From assembly GCA_936432065.2 (NCBI GenBank), contig OW386293.2, forward strand, positions 68,527,965 through 68,591,964: a stretch of DNA of 64,000 bases, in the 5' to 3' direction. The notes beneath the pieces are model-generated. The model was not told where the DNA came from, made no database searches, and worked only from the letters and a program-made list of their open reading frames with translations. The first letter of the stretch is position 1; the number at the start of each line of letters is the position of its first letter. This stretch comes from Rutpela maculata. Lineage: Eukaryota > Arthropoda > Insecta > Coleoptera > Cerambycidae. Both the position numbers and the translations under genes were made by a program. Below, in pieces: positions 45,282 through 58,699 of the stretch.

Positions 45282-46304
45282 AACACAACACTATAAAAAC
45301 TAAGTTCGTAGGCAAGAGCACTTAATAATTTTGATTATTGATACGGGAAACAACTAAACGAAAACATCCGATCGTTGGTAATGGGTGGTAGGGATGGCCA
45401 TCTTTTGGAAAAACCATATAACTCTTGGTGGACAGCTTCCCTGCCAGATGTGGCCGGAGTAGTGTTCATGGTGGATCGTTTAAGTTTGAGTTGATATATT
45501 TTGTTTTATCTTCTGGCCTCGGCCGATTTTTCACTAAATCGGTCGGGGAAGTAAGCTGTCAAATTTTTGGTTTCAATGTTTTTCTGGGGGAATTTGGTTT
45601 TTGACAGTTTTCGAAAAAATATTTTAGGTTGGTACCAATGTCTTAAATTATTTTTAAGTTATGTAGCACTATTTTTAGGTTATGTTGCCGGAAGAATTTC
45701 CGGTGGGATGGCGGAAGTAGCGGAAACAGTTTTTAAAATATAATGTCACTTTTAAAGTTTTATTGGAAAAAACTCACCGAAAACGTTCCGGTGAGATTGC
45801 TTATACTTGTAGGGCTTGTGAGCGGTTCACGAAGGCTTCTCACACCTTCCGTGGGCTTTATGAACGTCGTGTAATGTCTCGATGCACTTGACACTCAAAT
45901 TTACTCAGCATACAGTCTGCACGCTTTAACACACTAGTCTATTGAACGTTAGGTTAGACCACTGAGTACAGTAACTATACAGAGGCGAAGGCTAGCCTTC
46001 CCGCCAAAACCAAATTTGTATACTCATCGCCATTTCTTAATTGTTTAACAATCAACCTCACTTTTATCTTGACACTGTTGATGTTTATCGTGTTAAGTTT
46101 GGATTTGTGAATTTTTTTTTCCACTCATTTTGGGATATTGAAAACATTAAGCGAGAATTAAAATTCTCATAAATAAAACTTAGTGTACAACTCAATTGAA
46201 AATAGGCGCCGATTATAAGCAATTCAAATCGTAATATTTTTCAATCCAACTCGAAATACACTGTCTTTTCAGTGTATCCTTAAATGGGGATCTGCACATG
46301 ACGT

Positions 46305-46440
46305 CATAGCTAACCTCAAAAATATATATTTCTTAAAATTTAGTACTACGTAGCTATTATTAAAATTTCTGCCTGGTTCCCATACTTTCGACCAAAATCT
46401 AGTTCAATGTAATGTTTATAAAGTTCTAACTAGTTTGTAA
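46305..46440 (-). repeat. Dispersed repeat R5, copy 2
   Basis: Inverted relative to 44570-44755, sharing GCTAACCTCAAAAATATATA and TAGCTATTATTAAAATTTCT. Confidence 0.7.
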
Positions 46441-46604
46441 TAGATGGCAGGACCAATAAGTTCTCTCATTACTTACGCATAGATAGATAATTTTACAGGT
46501 TCTGTGCATACGCACATACAGTGTTGCATACATTCCCGGCTTCTTGTTTTTGACAAGAGTCCAGTGACATCTGACATTAATTAGCTAAATTAAAACATTG
46601 CAGT

Positions 46605-46800
46605 ATTAGGCAATCCAAACCACGTGACTTCCAACATGGCGCTGAGGGCAAACATCCGGCAATCCTTTATTTTCATTCGTTAAATGAGTTTTTTTTCGGT
46701 TGCCTTGGCTACGTTTCTGCGAGTTAATTAAAATAAACCCCATGCTTGCCCTCAGCGCCATATTGAAAAATAATTTTGACAGGTCGCTGGATTGCCTAAT
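46605..46800. mobile_element. MITE, 196 bp
   Basis: Inverted ends ATTAGGCAATCCA and TGGATTGCCTAAT, with inner matching blocks ATGGCGCTGAGGGCAA and TTGCCCTCAGCGCCAT. It sits between R5 copies 2 and 3. The 98-codon frame crossing it is incidental. Confidence 0.75.
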
Positions 46801-46809
46801 TGCACGTGT

Positions 46810-47030
46810 CGTCACAGCTAACCTCAAAAATATATATTTCTTAAGATTTACAGGTATTACGTAGCTATTATTAAAATTTCTGCCTGGTTCCTGTACTTTC
46901 AACCAAAGTCAAGTTCAACGTAATATGTATGAAGTTTTAAATAGTTTGTCACAATAAAATAAGACACTTTTGCAGGTTAGGAATCTAACCTATAATTAGC
47001 AGTCTATTTTTATTAATCAACAATATTGAA
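46810..47030 (-). repeat. Dispersed repeat R5, copy 3
   Basis: Same orientation as copy 2, longer, and includes the GTTAGGAATCTAACC block. Confidence 0.7.
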
Positions 47031-47189
47031 AAATTATTTGCGTGAAATTTTAAATATTTGCTTGGAGCCAGTATGGCTCCGAGCTAAAAATGCCTATACA
47101 AACATTAAATATGAGAATAAACGAAAACACCTTAAAATTTGAGGTTGTGTTAGTTATACGATGCACATGCCCAGGTAATTGTAGGACCT

Positions 47190-47263
47190 TATTGCTCGCG
47201 CCATCTATTAAAGTAAATAGAAACCATGCACTTACGAAGCCATTATTATAATAGGAAAGTGCC
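47190..47263 (+). repeat. Dispersed repeat R1, copy 2
   Basis: Nearly identical to 4065-4133. Followed directly by GACCACCTATTTAATACACC, a block also found at about 16103-16127. Confidence 0.7.
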
Positions 47264-47437
47264 GGACCACCTATTTAATACACCGTGGTGTAGACGCAAC
47301 TGGTACGCAAGGTCACAGAAAACGAGCCATCAAAACTGAAAGGAACCGCCAAAGACTTCGCCTCTGTGCAGTTACTGTATTCTGTGGTTCCACTATAAAA
47401 TATATTGTACACAAGAAGCGTGTTATTTGGTTTTTAA

Positions 47438-47673
47438 ACCAAAGCCAAAGAGTGCAAGTGTGATATATCGTTGAAATCGGAATTTTTACTGCTTTTCAAT
47501 GGTTCGATTACAAATTGTAAGTAATCATAAAATAAACAGCTTGTTGTGCCAAAACAGCAACAAACGTAATCCGATCTCAACCAAAACCTTTTCAGATCTT
47601 CTGGAGCACTAAAGAAACCCTCATGCAAAGTTTCATCCAAATCCGTTTAGTGGCTTCGCCGCTATCGTGCTAG
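47438..47673 (+). repeat. Repeat family A, copy 2, 5' half
   Basis: Matches 44914-45140 up to GCTATCGTGCTA, where the (GC)n/(AC)n tract begins. The 3' half of the family does not follow the tract. Confidence 0.75.
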
Positions 47674-48915
<1,242 letters not shown>

Positions 48916-50010
48916 CATGTACATATTTTTCATATTAAAAAATCTGTAAATGTTTATTTATGCACTTTCCGTCGCCTGCCCTTTGCTACTTTAGGATTAC
49001 ACTACTTACGTTATGCTAGAAGGGAAATTTTTTTATTTTAAAATAAATGTCATATAGATTATATATCATATTAGGTATTGCATTATTCTATGATTAGTGT
49101 GTAGTAGGATGCCTGTATTTAAATTGTAATACTTCGGGTATTGATAGATTGTTTATAAAAAAAAATTTTAAATGCTGTGGTTTTTGACAATTCATACTCT
49201 TTAAAACAATTGTCACACTAATGTTCGATATTTCTTTCAATTTTACAGTATTCAGGCAAATTACGTTTAAAGATTTATTCCCATTGCTATAAGGCTTTTG
49301 TTATACAGGGTGGGGCAAGAGTGCGTCGGACTTCGATATCTCGGGTTCTACGATAGTTAGAAATTAAAAAGAAAATACAAGTAAACTAGATAAAAAAGTC
49401 TAAAACCGGAAATTATTTTAGAATATACAGGGCGAGCCAAGACGAAATTACAGGATCAAGTGCCTTTTTTTTAATGGAATGCTGTGTATATCAGTAAAAT
49501 TTTTCTAGACTATTCATTCCTATATTATTATTGACTATCTCCCAACCACTTGGATGTAATGAATTTTTTTGTTGAAATAATGCCATCTGGAAGTATATAT
49601 TGAAAAAATCACCAAAGTCACAATTGTGGGGTTTAAGAGAAACTTATGTGAATGCCAGTTACGAGACATCTAATTACAGGGTGGCCAAAAATTATTTTTC
49701 AATTAAGAACTTTTTAAATTGAATTTTCTCAATTTTTTCAAATAGTATATTGTATATTTTGCTATATGTTGTCCATTTTGATTGACACACGTCTTTATGC
49801 AATTTTGAAATAAGACCATTTAGTGGGACCATTTCTTCTAATCCATTGAAGTGGGTAAATAGTATTTCACTGGTCCCTTACTGTAATAGTTTTTTGTAAT
49901 TTTTTTTGCTCAGTTTGGTATGAATTGTCTTGTACAATTGAACATTTATCGTACTTATCAGTCGTCAGTTATCATTTGTATTAAATTTAAAATATTTCGA
50001 GTTTTACAAA

Positions 50011-51397
50011 ATGAATTTTAATAAAGCGGAACTGGTAGACATGACTTTTGTTTTGGGGTAGTCGGACAGAAATTGTTTGCTTGTTAGTAGAATTTATAAG
50101 CAAAGGTATTCTGAAGAAGGATTCCGGATGTTAGCAGCTTCCAAAACCTTCTCGATAGATTTCTGGAAACTGAAAATGTCGAATATAAAAAAAGTGAAAG
50201 AATAAAACGTGTTGTGAATGAAGAAAATGCGTTTTCTGTGGTACTGGCAACGGTTGAGAATCCTCATATTAGTCAGAGAGAAGTGTGCTCGTTAGTAGGA
50301 ATATCATATTCAAATGCACCAGGAATTATCTGATGACGATTTTCGAAGGCGTCTACAGTTTTGTAATGGAGCCAGAGAAAAAATGCAAGATGTCACCTTC
50401 TTTCATAATGTTTTATTCACTGATGAGGCAACTTTTCATAAAAATGGATTTGTTAATAGGCACAATTTCCATTATTATGCTTCGGAAAATCCTCACTTTT
50501 TTAGGCAAGTTGATAACCAGCACAAATGGTCTATAAACGTTTGGAGAGGAATTATTAGAGAACATGTAATAGGGCTACATTTTTTTGATGGAACATTGAC
50601 TGGAGCTATTTATCTTCATCTTCTTGAAAACTATCTGCCACAATTGAAGACCTGAGTGAATAAAGGTGTTATGTCACACTTTTAAAGTTTTGAGTAAATT
50701 AAACAAAACGGTTATGAGTTGGAACTTATTTATTTTGTCTTCGATTCAAATAAATAATACCTGATAAAATAGATAATTTTGGGTTATGTTCTTTTGTTTA
50801 CACTAATATTAAAGAAAAATATCAAGCTGTTATGAAACTAGATTTTTCTGTCCAAAACTGTGTACATCCACTAAAATTACTGGTTGTATGTATGACATGG
50901 CGCCTTTATAATTAAAAAGTTTCTATAAAATATTACAAATTTAGAATTTACCGTTTATTGGGTGTTAAATCTGTATCAGGGGTGTTCAAAAATTGCATAA
51001 AGTAATTTTTTTAAAAATGCGACATAACACCTTTATCCACTTAGGTCTTCAATTATTGATAAATCTTCCTGAAAGGATTTGAAATGGGATGTGGTCTCAG
51101 CAAGATGGTGCTCCACCACATTATTAAAATTCAGTTAGAGATCACTTAAATACTACCTACCCATTTCAATGAATTGGAAAAAATGAACCCGCTAAATGGC
51201 CTGCTGGATCCTCAGATCTTACAAAAATGGATTTCTTTTTATGGGGATATGTGAAGGAAATTGTTTATAAAGACACACCAACAACAGTACAAAATATGAA
51301 GAAAACGATAATAACTCCTTTTAGATCTATCACACCGGCAATTTTAGGAGCAGTAGAAACCTCATTTCAAAAGCGCATAGAGTGTCGATCAAAATGA
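50011..51397 (+). pseudogene. DUF4817 + DDE transposase, broken and split by a MITE
   Basis: From ATG 50011 the frame reads MNFNKAELVDMTFVLG, then a stop, then SDRNCLLVSRIYKQRYSEEG. This is the N-terminal DUF4817-type helix-turn-helix found in many insect Tc1/mariner-related transposases. After frame damage the frame at 50314-50655 contains the first catalytic Asp (VLFTDEATF, D37 of that frame). A 405-bp MITE follows, and the gene resumes at about 51051 with QQDGAPPHY (second Asp) and SSDLTKMDFFLWGYVKE (third Asp region), ending at TGA 51395. Internal stops (TAA after PPHY, TGA after YPFQ, others) rule out function. All three acidic positions are still visible. Confidence 0.82.
50646..51050. 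mobile_element. MITE inserted in the transposase, 405 bp
   Basis: Inverted ends GAAGACCTGAGTGAATAAAG and CTTTATCCACTTAGGTCTTC, continuing as GGTGTTATGTC on each side. AATT flanks it at 50642-50645 and 51051-51054. The transposase reading resumes on the far side (LENYLPQL before, LPERI after), confirming the boundaries. Confidence 0.8.
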
Positions 51398-53269
51398 GCA
51401 AACTGAGCACTTTTTATAATTTTTTCTAATGAATTATTTGAAGAAAACTCTATTCTTAAAATTTTTCTCGGATTTTATACTTATTGCTCAATAAAACAAA
51501 AATGGTTGCAATTAGCCATAGGGAAGTATTCACAAAAAATGTTCATTTTTTATTTCTTCATCACATCGTCGAAAAATTGATAACTTTCAATTTAAAAAGT
51601 TCTTAATTGAAAAATAATTTTTGGCCACCCTGTACATTTTTACGAAGTAACAATGATTCAAAAACACTAATCAGATGTCTCATAACTAGCATTCACATAA
51701 GTTTCTCTTAAAACCCATAATTGTAACTGGTGATTTTTTTCAATATGCATCTGCAGATGGCATTATTTCAACATAAAAGTTCATTACATTCAAGTGGTTG
51801 GCAGATAGCCAATAATAATATAGGAATGAACAGAGTATAGAACGAGGCTTCAAAAAATATACTGATATAGGTACATAGCATTCCATTTAAAAAAAGGCAC
51901 TCGATCCTGTAATTTTGTCTTGGCTCGCCCTGTATATTCGAAAATAATTTCTGGTTTTAGACTTTTTTTATCTAGTTTACTTGCATTTTTTTTAATTTCT
52001 AGCTATCGTAGAACCCGAAATATCGAAGTCCGAAGCACTGTTCCTCACCCTGTATAACGGCTGATTCCCAAGCGAAAGAAATGTATAGAAACAAGTATTT
52101 GATTATCACAATTTCTTTACAATATGACTAGTTTAGAAGCTTTATAAGAACTGTATTCTAAATTTTATTACTCTAATTATTCAAATAATGACTATTTGCA
52201 TATTAAGAGCGGAAAGTGGTCTATTGCAGCTTAGGCATGAATATTGCTGCATATTGCAATCATGAAAAGTTAGCATGCGTACTTTCCGTTCGAAATATAC
52301 ACACCATTTTTTACGACTGCAGCAAAATTGACAAAAGAGCACTACTGATTTTTATTCGTAGAAAAATACGGGATTTTGATGCACCATTTTATAAGTGGTG
52401 TCCAGGATAGGCTAATTGAAAAAGAAAATATGTATATAAGAAGCCCATCAAATTTTTGTCAAAAAATCTAACATACTAAGATCAGGTTACCTTAACGCCC
52501 TAATTTTCTCCAACTTTTTTCACGCTTCTAAGAGATGGACCGTCATGGATGTAGACATATGGCGTACTGAAGCTTTCGGGATGTGGGTTTAGAGAGCTCG
52601 ATTCTCTAAGATATACGTTCTCAAAAGCGACATTCCAGCATCGTATTCTCCCGAATCCTTTCATTTTTTTGCCAAGACTTTTATTGTTTTAAAATATATT
52701 TAAATAAAAATTTCGACTTTTTAAAATTTTGATCATCTTTCCAAAACTTGGTATTTGACTTATCTACAAAATTTATTTTTTTTTATTTAACATTTCTTAT
52801 CTTTTTGGAATCATTTAGTTTAAATTTCGCTTTTTATTATGTGAATATTATTTTTTCCATAAGCAAATTTCTAATCCTCTAGCTAATAAAGTTAATTTCT
52901 AAAACGTAATATGACAATTTTCCCTCTCCGTTATTGTGTAACATACTGTGTATTCACATTTATACTGATATATTTCTTTTTTTTTTCTTCAAATTATTAT
53001 AAAAAAGAAAAAGCTTACCTAGATGAAATGCAGTTAATAAAAGAATAAATAAATAATATCAATAATATTTGACTAAAAAAAGTCCGTTTATACAAATAAA
53101 ACATGATCTGATTTCATTTATAATAATGTTCTATTAATAGTAGTACGACCTACTAAATACTCACCCACCAATTCAATAAAACTGTTAGGGCCACATAAAA
53201 GACAATCTTTAACACACATTATGAATACACACGAAGAAATGGAAATAATAGCAGTATAATATATATTTC

Positions 53270-53512
53270 CGCTGGGGGCAGCACTGTACAAGGCCACACA
53301 ATTTGGTGAAATTTCTGAGATTATACACACCAAATTTTTACTATACTTGTGTGGCCATTTCCAGAAATCGACAGATATAGGGTGGGGAGGCCACATAGAT
53401 GCTGTAGAAATAGGTTTTAAATTGTGTGGCCATGTGTATGGCCACACAATTAGCAAAGGCCACACAAGTATGGTTATAGAGAGGTGTGTGTCCACACAAT
53501 TATTGCGAGACC
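53270..53512 (+). repeat. Repeat family B, copy 2
   Basis: Dense in GGCCACACAA and TTGTGTGGCCA phrases. It ends GTGTCCACACAATTATTGCG before the microsatellite, the complement of the junction at 48696. Confidence 0.6.
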
Positions 53513-53520
53513 TACGCGCG

Positions 53521-53594
<74 letters not shown>

Positions 53595-53596
53595 CA
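53513..53596. repeat. (CG)n-(CA)n-(CGCA)n microsatellite
   Basis: About 16 bp of CG, about 20 bp of CA, then about 45 bp of CGCA tetranucleotide. The 159- and 110-codon frames crossing it are artefacts of the tract. Confidence 0.95.
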
Positions 53597-53725
53597 TTTT
53601 TCAAAAACAACTTTTTTGGGTTCCTGGGACCTCAAAACGTAAAGATTTGATGTTATCTCAATTTTCTATTTTGGACTAATTGTAGTAACCTCCCTTAGCA
53701 ATTTTATTGTGGGGAGGTTAAAATG
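53597..53725 (+). repeat. Repeat family A, copy 3, 3' half
   Basis: Matches 45165-45281 (AACTTTTTTGGGTTCC, AAAGATTTGATGTTATCTCA, GTAGTAACCTCCC) and ends with the terminal hairpin. The 5' half is absent; family B precedes the tract instead. Confidence 0.75.
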
Positions 53726-53736
53726 TAAATGTTATT

Positions 53737-53966
53737 TCTTTTTTTTTTTCATACTGAATACTAGATACTGAGTGTGTGAAAGTTATCTACTATATATTAC
53801 CCAAAATAATATTTTTTATTAATTACAAACATAAACACACCACATGTAGTAGACAACCTCATATTGTCAGTGACGGTTGGGACTTGAACTCAGTACACGA
53901 TAGACAGTGCGACCAGCATATTCGTCACACAATTACGCCTTAGCCGACTGAGCCACCGTATCAGTA
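53737..53966 (-). mobile_element. tRNA-derived SINE
   Basis: On the minus strand the head is GATACGGTGGCTCAGTCGGC (A box TGGCTCAGTCGG), with GAGTTCAAGTCCC as B box about 50 nt later. A non-tRNA body (AATATTATTTTGGGTAATAT) and an A-rich tail at 53738-53749 follow. The 5' and 3' stems of a real tRNA do not pair, so this is a SINE rather than a tRNA gene. A 3' fragment lies at 42950-43035. Confidence 0.7.
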
Positions 53967-55104
53967 GCAGAATGTAGAAATAAAATAAGTTATTCTTAAA
54001 CAATAAATTATAATTTAACAAAAATCAATAAAGTATATTTATTAAAGTAACAATTTCTACTGGTGAGTACCCTAGATAACAGAAATACCTATCTGACTAT
54101 AATATCATTGAGCAAAGGGTACGCCAAGATAACCTAATTATTTTTGTAATTAGGACTAATTCGATTTTGCATCGCCTTTTAAGAGATGCATATTTCCATA
54201 AATAAAAATAATAAACCTGTTCCACTTCATTTCGTGTCGATATAGTGTAAAAAACAAGCGCATAATTCTAACAATTTTCGCACTGACAACGACCTACATT
54301 AAAAAAAGGTAATGCAAAGCTAATATATTCCTTTGTTTATAGATTATTTCACAAAATATATAAGAAATACAGAATACCTCAGGTCTTATATGAAAAATGT
54401 TTAAGGAATGTACGATTCCATACAAATAAGATAGATCAAAGAAGAAAACGAAAACTTTCAAAATAATTCAAAGATTTTTACTTGCGCGACTAATGTTTTC
54501 CCGTCCGGAAAACTGTTTTTTAAAAACAACTTGAAATTTTCACAAGCAAAGAACAAATACAAAAAGTAGCACTTTATTAAGACGATGTGTACAATATAAA
54601 GTGACAAAAAGCCTGAATAAACATCTTCCGAGAGAATAAGTAACTTTAGCTTATCTCTCGTTGTGACGTTGGGATGCTGATCTCAGCCAAGATTGGTAGA
54701 CTATAAGGTGGCCTAATAACTCACAATCCCCACCAAAAAATGGCATTAGGCAATGAACAGCTGGTGTGAAATCACACCAGATGCAGGGCCTTATTCAAAA
54801 TATTGTAAGAATTTGTGTAATATTCATTAAGCAAAGAACTCGTAATTGGAACGGGCTCGCAATGGCCCGCTTTTGAGGTTGGTGGTAATTATCCTCGCAT
54901 TTTGAGTCACTGTTCTGCGTTCTGGTAATGAGGATAAGTTGTAGAATGTAACACTACAGATCATAGTAACGTCAGACCATATTTCGGGCCATTACGAACG
55001 GTTCTTCTAGAGTGAGATAACTGCGCCACTACTGCGCGTTCGAGGAACAAAGATAGTCCCGACTTTTCACCCCCGCACTAACTTCGTCGCCTAAAAGCTG
55101 TATA
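53967..55104. other. No gene seen
   Basis: Mixed noncoding DNA; 54750-54790 contains a short GGTGTGAAATCACACC palindrome. Nothing else recognised. Confidence 0.45.
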
Positions 55105-55499
55105 CTAAGAATAGGATTTTGCAGAGTGAGAGGGAAATATGCGTTTATTTTCGGTTTATTATTAATATTTAAAAAATCATAAATATAATCATTAAAATAG
55201 TTTCAGGTACTTCCATTGCTCTAGGGAATACAACCATGTACAGTTTTTATCATAAATTTTGTATATAGCTAAATGCCATACTTTAATAGTGAAATTAGGA
55301 ACCATTTTCATTGATAAACTACGGTATTCAAGTACAACAGAAATTTACAATAAAAAAAATATATAGTTGTATTCCTTAGAACAATAGCAATTATTTAAAA
55401 CAATTTAAAGATTATACTATGTTTGGTTTCTTAATTATTTGTAATATATCGAAAATAAACGCATATTTCCCTCTCACTCTGCAAAATCCTATCCTTAAG
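55105..55499. repeat. Inverted repeat with 45-50-bp arms
   Basis: AGGATTTTGCAGAGTGAGAG, GGAAATATGCGTTTATTTTC near 55114 is repeated inverted near 55452-55495. Probably a small non-autonomous element. Confidence 0.65.
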
Positions 55500-55949
55500 G
55501 AACCTCATAGTCTACAAATCTTGGATCTCAGCAGGAAGTCGAGAGGTACTGGCATCTATAACTCCTTCATCCTTAAAAGAAGTTTTATGGGGATGAAAGA
55601 AAACTTCTTGTCTGCCGGTTCTTCTTCTGCATTAATCCTTTTCTTTCTGCATTTATAAATGACGAATATTATCAATACGGTACCAATAATATATGATGGG
55701 GTCGTCCAGAAGTAGGTAGAGCTTTCTCCTCTTTTAGTAATAGATAAGGGCAGAAGCTTCTTTTGGTTCTGTTGTATCTAAGGGGATTTTGTCGATATTG
55801 AGATGGTGATATTGAGATGGTGTTCTTCCGGTAGATGTAACAAGAGGTGTAATGGACCAAAAATTTTGGAATTTTGGAATGGTATTTGGGGATTGAGTCC
55901 TGCTTGTTGGAAAACTAAAGTAAACCAAAAATGACTTGATTTGGTGTTC

Positions 55950-57362
55950 TACAGGGTGTTTTCTAAGCAAAGTTGTAAAAATCACCACTAATAAAGTACC
56001 TTTATTTTTCAAAATATGAAAAAATTCCACTAAGAAAAGTGATTTAGAATGCAATTTTATACCTCTATACCAAATTTCAGGAATATAAAATTATTTTTTT
56101 GAAACTTCCCATTTTTTGCGAATTAAGAGTTGAATTCATATTTAAAGTTGTGTAGGAGCAAATGTTAATCATCTCAAAAAGTAGGCTATTGGTAAATAAA
56201 AAAATGAATATACGAGATGTAAGAAGGTATAATGTTAATCGAACTAATTGTAAAACAAGAAACAATTACTGACAGAAGATTAATGAGGTTTAAAAATTAT
56301 AACAAGTACATAACATAACAGATTCACAAACAAATTAATTATTGACCAATACAAAACAATGTTTACAATTTTTTTATTATTCGACGTAGCTACCACCCGC
56401 ATCCACACACATTTCGATCCTTCGCCTGGAGTCCTTAAAACTGTTTCGAATATGATCTAACGGTATGGAGTTTACGGCATTTGTAATTCTCTGCTTCAAT
56501 ACTGCTACATCGTTAGGAAGTGGTTCAGCGTAAACCAACTGTTTGAAGCGACCACATAAAAAGAAGTCCAAGTTCAACCACCAATTAACCATTTCTGTGG
56601 AGTGGCCAGGGCAACCATCATATTGAAAATGAACTAAAGGCATATCTCTTCAAATATTTAAATGTTCTTCAGAAAATCTTTCAAGAAGCTGTAAATAAGT
56701 GTGCTGGTTTAACCTTCCATCAATGAAATAAGGTCCAATAACTCCAACGTGATAAGAAACGGCACACCACACATTCACTTTTTTATAATATTGTCTTCTA
56801 CAATGAATTCTAAAATTTGGATTTACAGAAGCCCAAAACCGACAATTCTGAGATGAAACAACACCATTGGTTGTGAATGTGGATTCATCTGAGAAAATTA
56901 TGAAATGATGAAAAAATCTCTCTTTCATGATTTTTTCTCCAATGGTCAAACAAAAATCCAACCTACGGCCGTCATCTCCCTCTTCAAGTGTATATTTATA
57001 ATTTGCTTTATATGCCCTAATTTTCTTTGCCTTGTAAATTCTTTGGAGTTCAGACTTGCTAATATTAATAAGAGCTGATCTCTCTCTTAGTGGCATCCTA
57101 GGATTTTCTATAACAGAGACACATGAGCTATAATAGCCCCAACATTGTCTTCATCATATGCTTTTATTTTTCTTTTCATGTTAAGAACACTACCAGTAGC
57201 CAGAAACTTTTTAATTATTCTCATAGCCTGAGTACGTGACAAAGCAGTGTTTGGAAATTTCAAATTAAATTGGCTTACCACTTCTTTTAGCGAGTTTTCA
57301 CCATCAATTCCGTAGCATTGCACAATATAAATTTTTTCACGCACTGTGAGTACCATTTTCAC
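55950..57362 (-). mobile_element. Second DUF4817-type transposon, decayed
   Basis: The 3' side begins TACAGGGTGTTTTCTAAGC at 55950, typical of insect elements of this group. The transposase runs leftward from 57362. A matching inverted end beyond 57362 was not found, so the 5' end may be lost. Confidence 0.55.
56377..57362 (-). pseudogene. DUF4817 + DDE transposase, broken
   Basis: Three open pieces. 57108-57362: DUF4817-like helix-turn-helix (MVLTVREKIYIVQCYGIDGE ... LSRTQAMRIIKKFLATGSV). 56650-57096, in another frame after a frameshift: start of the DDE core with IIFSDESTF (D70). 56377-56643, same frame as the second and separated by a single TGA (probable CGA-to-TGA decay): FQYDGCPGHS (second Asp, D9) and LDFFLCGRFKQ (third Asp region), ending MCVDAGGSYVE. 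The usual proline-rich stretch before the third Asp (compare AGSSDLTKMDFF in the copy at 51.2 kb) is missing, so a small deletion is likely. It is a different family member from 50011-51397. Confidence 0.82.
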
Positions 57363-57949
57363 TTAATTTTTTTAAAGAAATACATTTTTGAGATTTTTTT
57401 GATCAGATCGTTTTACACATTACTTCAAGAGTAAAAAGTGAAAAACCCAGGTTTTTGTCTTAAAAATCATGTACTATTCCTACATGCATTCATTCTCATA
57501 TTTGAAAATATGATAATCCAATAGTTGCATGTTTCTTCTTTCATTTAAGCCTTTGTGAGGTCAATTTCATGAATTAGTTCAAAAGTACAACTTTAGTGTA
57601 CGCGTCGCCGCATTCCATTTTCGTGCGTTAAACGAAAAAATCTGGATCTTACATTTTTGATCGTACAAAATAACATATATATTTTTGATGTAAAATTTCC
57701 CGTACTTTCGAATGGTGCAAATGGTTTTTGAAAGAAAAAAATATTTTAAGACATATTTGACAAAAACTGGTATTTTGCAACTAATTTGTTTAATAACAAA
57801 TTACGCTCAATGACTATTGTTGGTAACTTTTGGTATGTTATTCCTGACATATTCAGAGATGTATTCTCAAAAGTTACACCTTCCCGGAATTTTTCCGAAG
57901 TGAAAACCTCTATTGACTCTACCAAATGTGGTGGACGGTTCGTAGCAGG
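57363..57949. other. No gene recognised
   Basis: Noncoding, with a 65-codon frame (57786-57983) running into the hAT MITE. Its 5' part could be host DNA. Confidence 0.4.
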
Positions 57950-57957
57950 AACACAAG

Positions 57958-58291
57958 TAGTGTTGCCAGGCGTCCGGTCTTAGCCGGTTTCTTCCGGTTA
58001 AAAATTGGTCTGTCCGGCTTTTGTTTGGCTTTTTGCCTAAGGCTCGAAAACGTGATTTTTTCGTTTTTATTGTTTTTATTGTTTTGCGATGACTTTTTCT
58101 GTTCCTATGTAACAAATATTTATTTTTAAATTAATCAAGTTTACTAAAAATATTAAAAGACTGATTTTGTGTTTTAGTTATTTTTTTTGTGGCGAATGAA
58201 TGCTGTTCGACTTTTTGTACCAAATGTCCGGCCAAATTTATCAGTAAAGTCCGGCTTTTAGGATTTTAGGCCTGGCAGCCTGGCAACCCTA
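57958..58291. mobile_element. hAT MITE, 334 bp, with perfect 8-bp duplication
   Basis: Ends TAGTGTTGCCAGGC and GCCTGGCAACCCTA form a 14-bp inverted repeat with one mismatch. The 8-bp duplication AACACAAG is perfect (57950-57957 and 58292-58299), diagnostic of hAT-superfamily insertion. The preserved duplication suggests a fairly recent insertion. Confidence 0.88.
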
Positions 58292-58332
58292 AACACAAGT
58301 CAGTATGAGTCAGACGTTTCGGCGGTACGATC

Positions 58333-58626
58333 ATGGAGTGGAGCGAAGAAAAATGCTTCGATTTAATCAAGTCTTACAAGAATGCCCAATTTTATGGGAT
58401 TCGCGAAACAAAAGTTGATTTATTGATTGAAATTTTGAATTCGAAAGCAAAGCAAAGCCGTTCCACAATGTATAAATATGGGTTTTCGCGATTTCCAGCT
58501 TTCCCGTTGAATTTACGACAAAAATGGCTGTATAAAGCATATAAAATTCTCTATAAAATAAGTTGGATACATTTTTGTCGCCAGATGCATATTTTTACCA
58601 GTAATTTGCGTCCAAAGTTGAGCTAA
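58333..58626 (+). pseudogene. MADF-domain-like gene start, frameshifted
   Basis: The first 20 residues, MEWSEEKCFDLIKSYKNAQF, match the opening of MADF (Adf-1/Myb-like) DNA-binding domains. The expected next segment, LWDSRNKS, is found one frame over directly afterwards, followed by stops. In the open frame the protein diverges into unrelated text (YGIRETKVDL). It is therefore a broken copy of a transcription-factor-like or transposon-derived gene. The hAT MITE ends about 40 bp upstream. Confidence 0.5.
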
Positions 58627-58699
58627 GTTGCGCGGTCTACAAATTTCTACAAGTTTCGTCCAAGAAATTACGTTTAATAATAATCGTTGGTAAAACCAA

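Larger units (their letters stand above)
49304..52056 (+). mobile_element. Long-inverted-repeat Tc1/mariner-like element with DUF4817 transposase
   Basis: TACAGGGTGGGGCAAGAG at the left and its diverged complement ending CTCACCCTGTA at the right, each next to TA. The inverted arms extend about 450 bp (to about 49740 and from 51595). CAGGGYG-type starts occur three times in the left arm (49306, 49430, 49675), each mirrored on the right. This could be one long repeat or three elements nested one in another. The transposase relic 50011-51397 lies in the centre. Confidence 0.72.

Noticed and set aside
46606..46902. 98-codon minus-strand frame
   Set aside because: It crosses repeat R5 and a 196-bp MITE; no domain.
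53118..53597. 159-codon frame on the minus strand beginning with Cys-Val-Arg-Ala repeats
   Set aside because: The start lies in the (CGCA)n tract and the rest is repeat family B; no domain.
53872..53966. A tRNA gene
   Set aside because: A and B boxes are present, but the acceptor ends do not pair and a SINE-like body and A tail follow.
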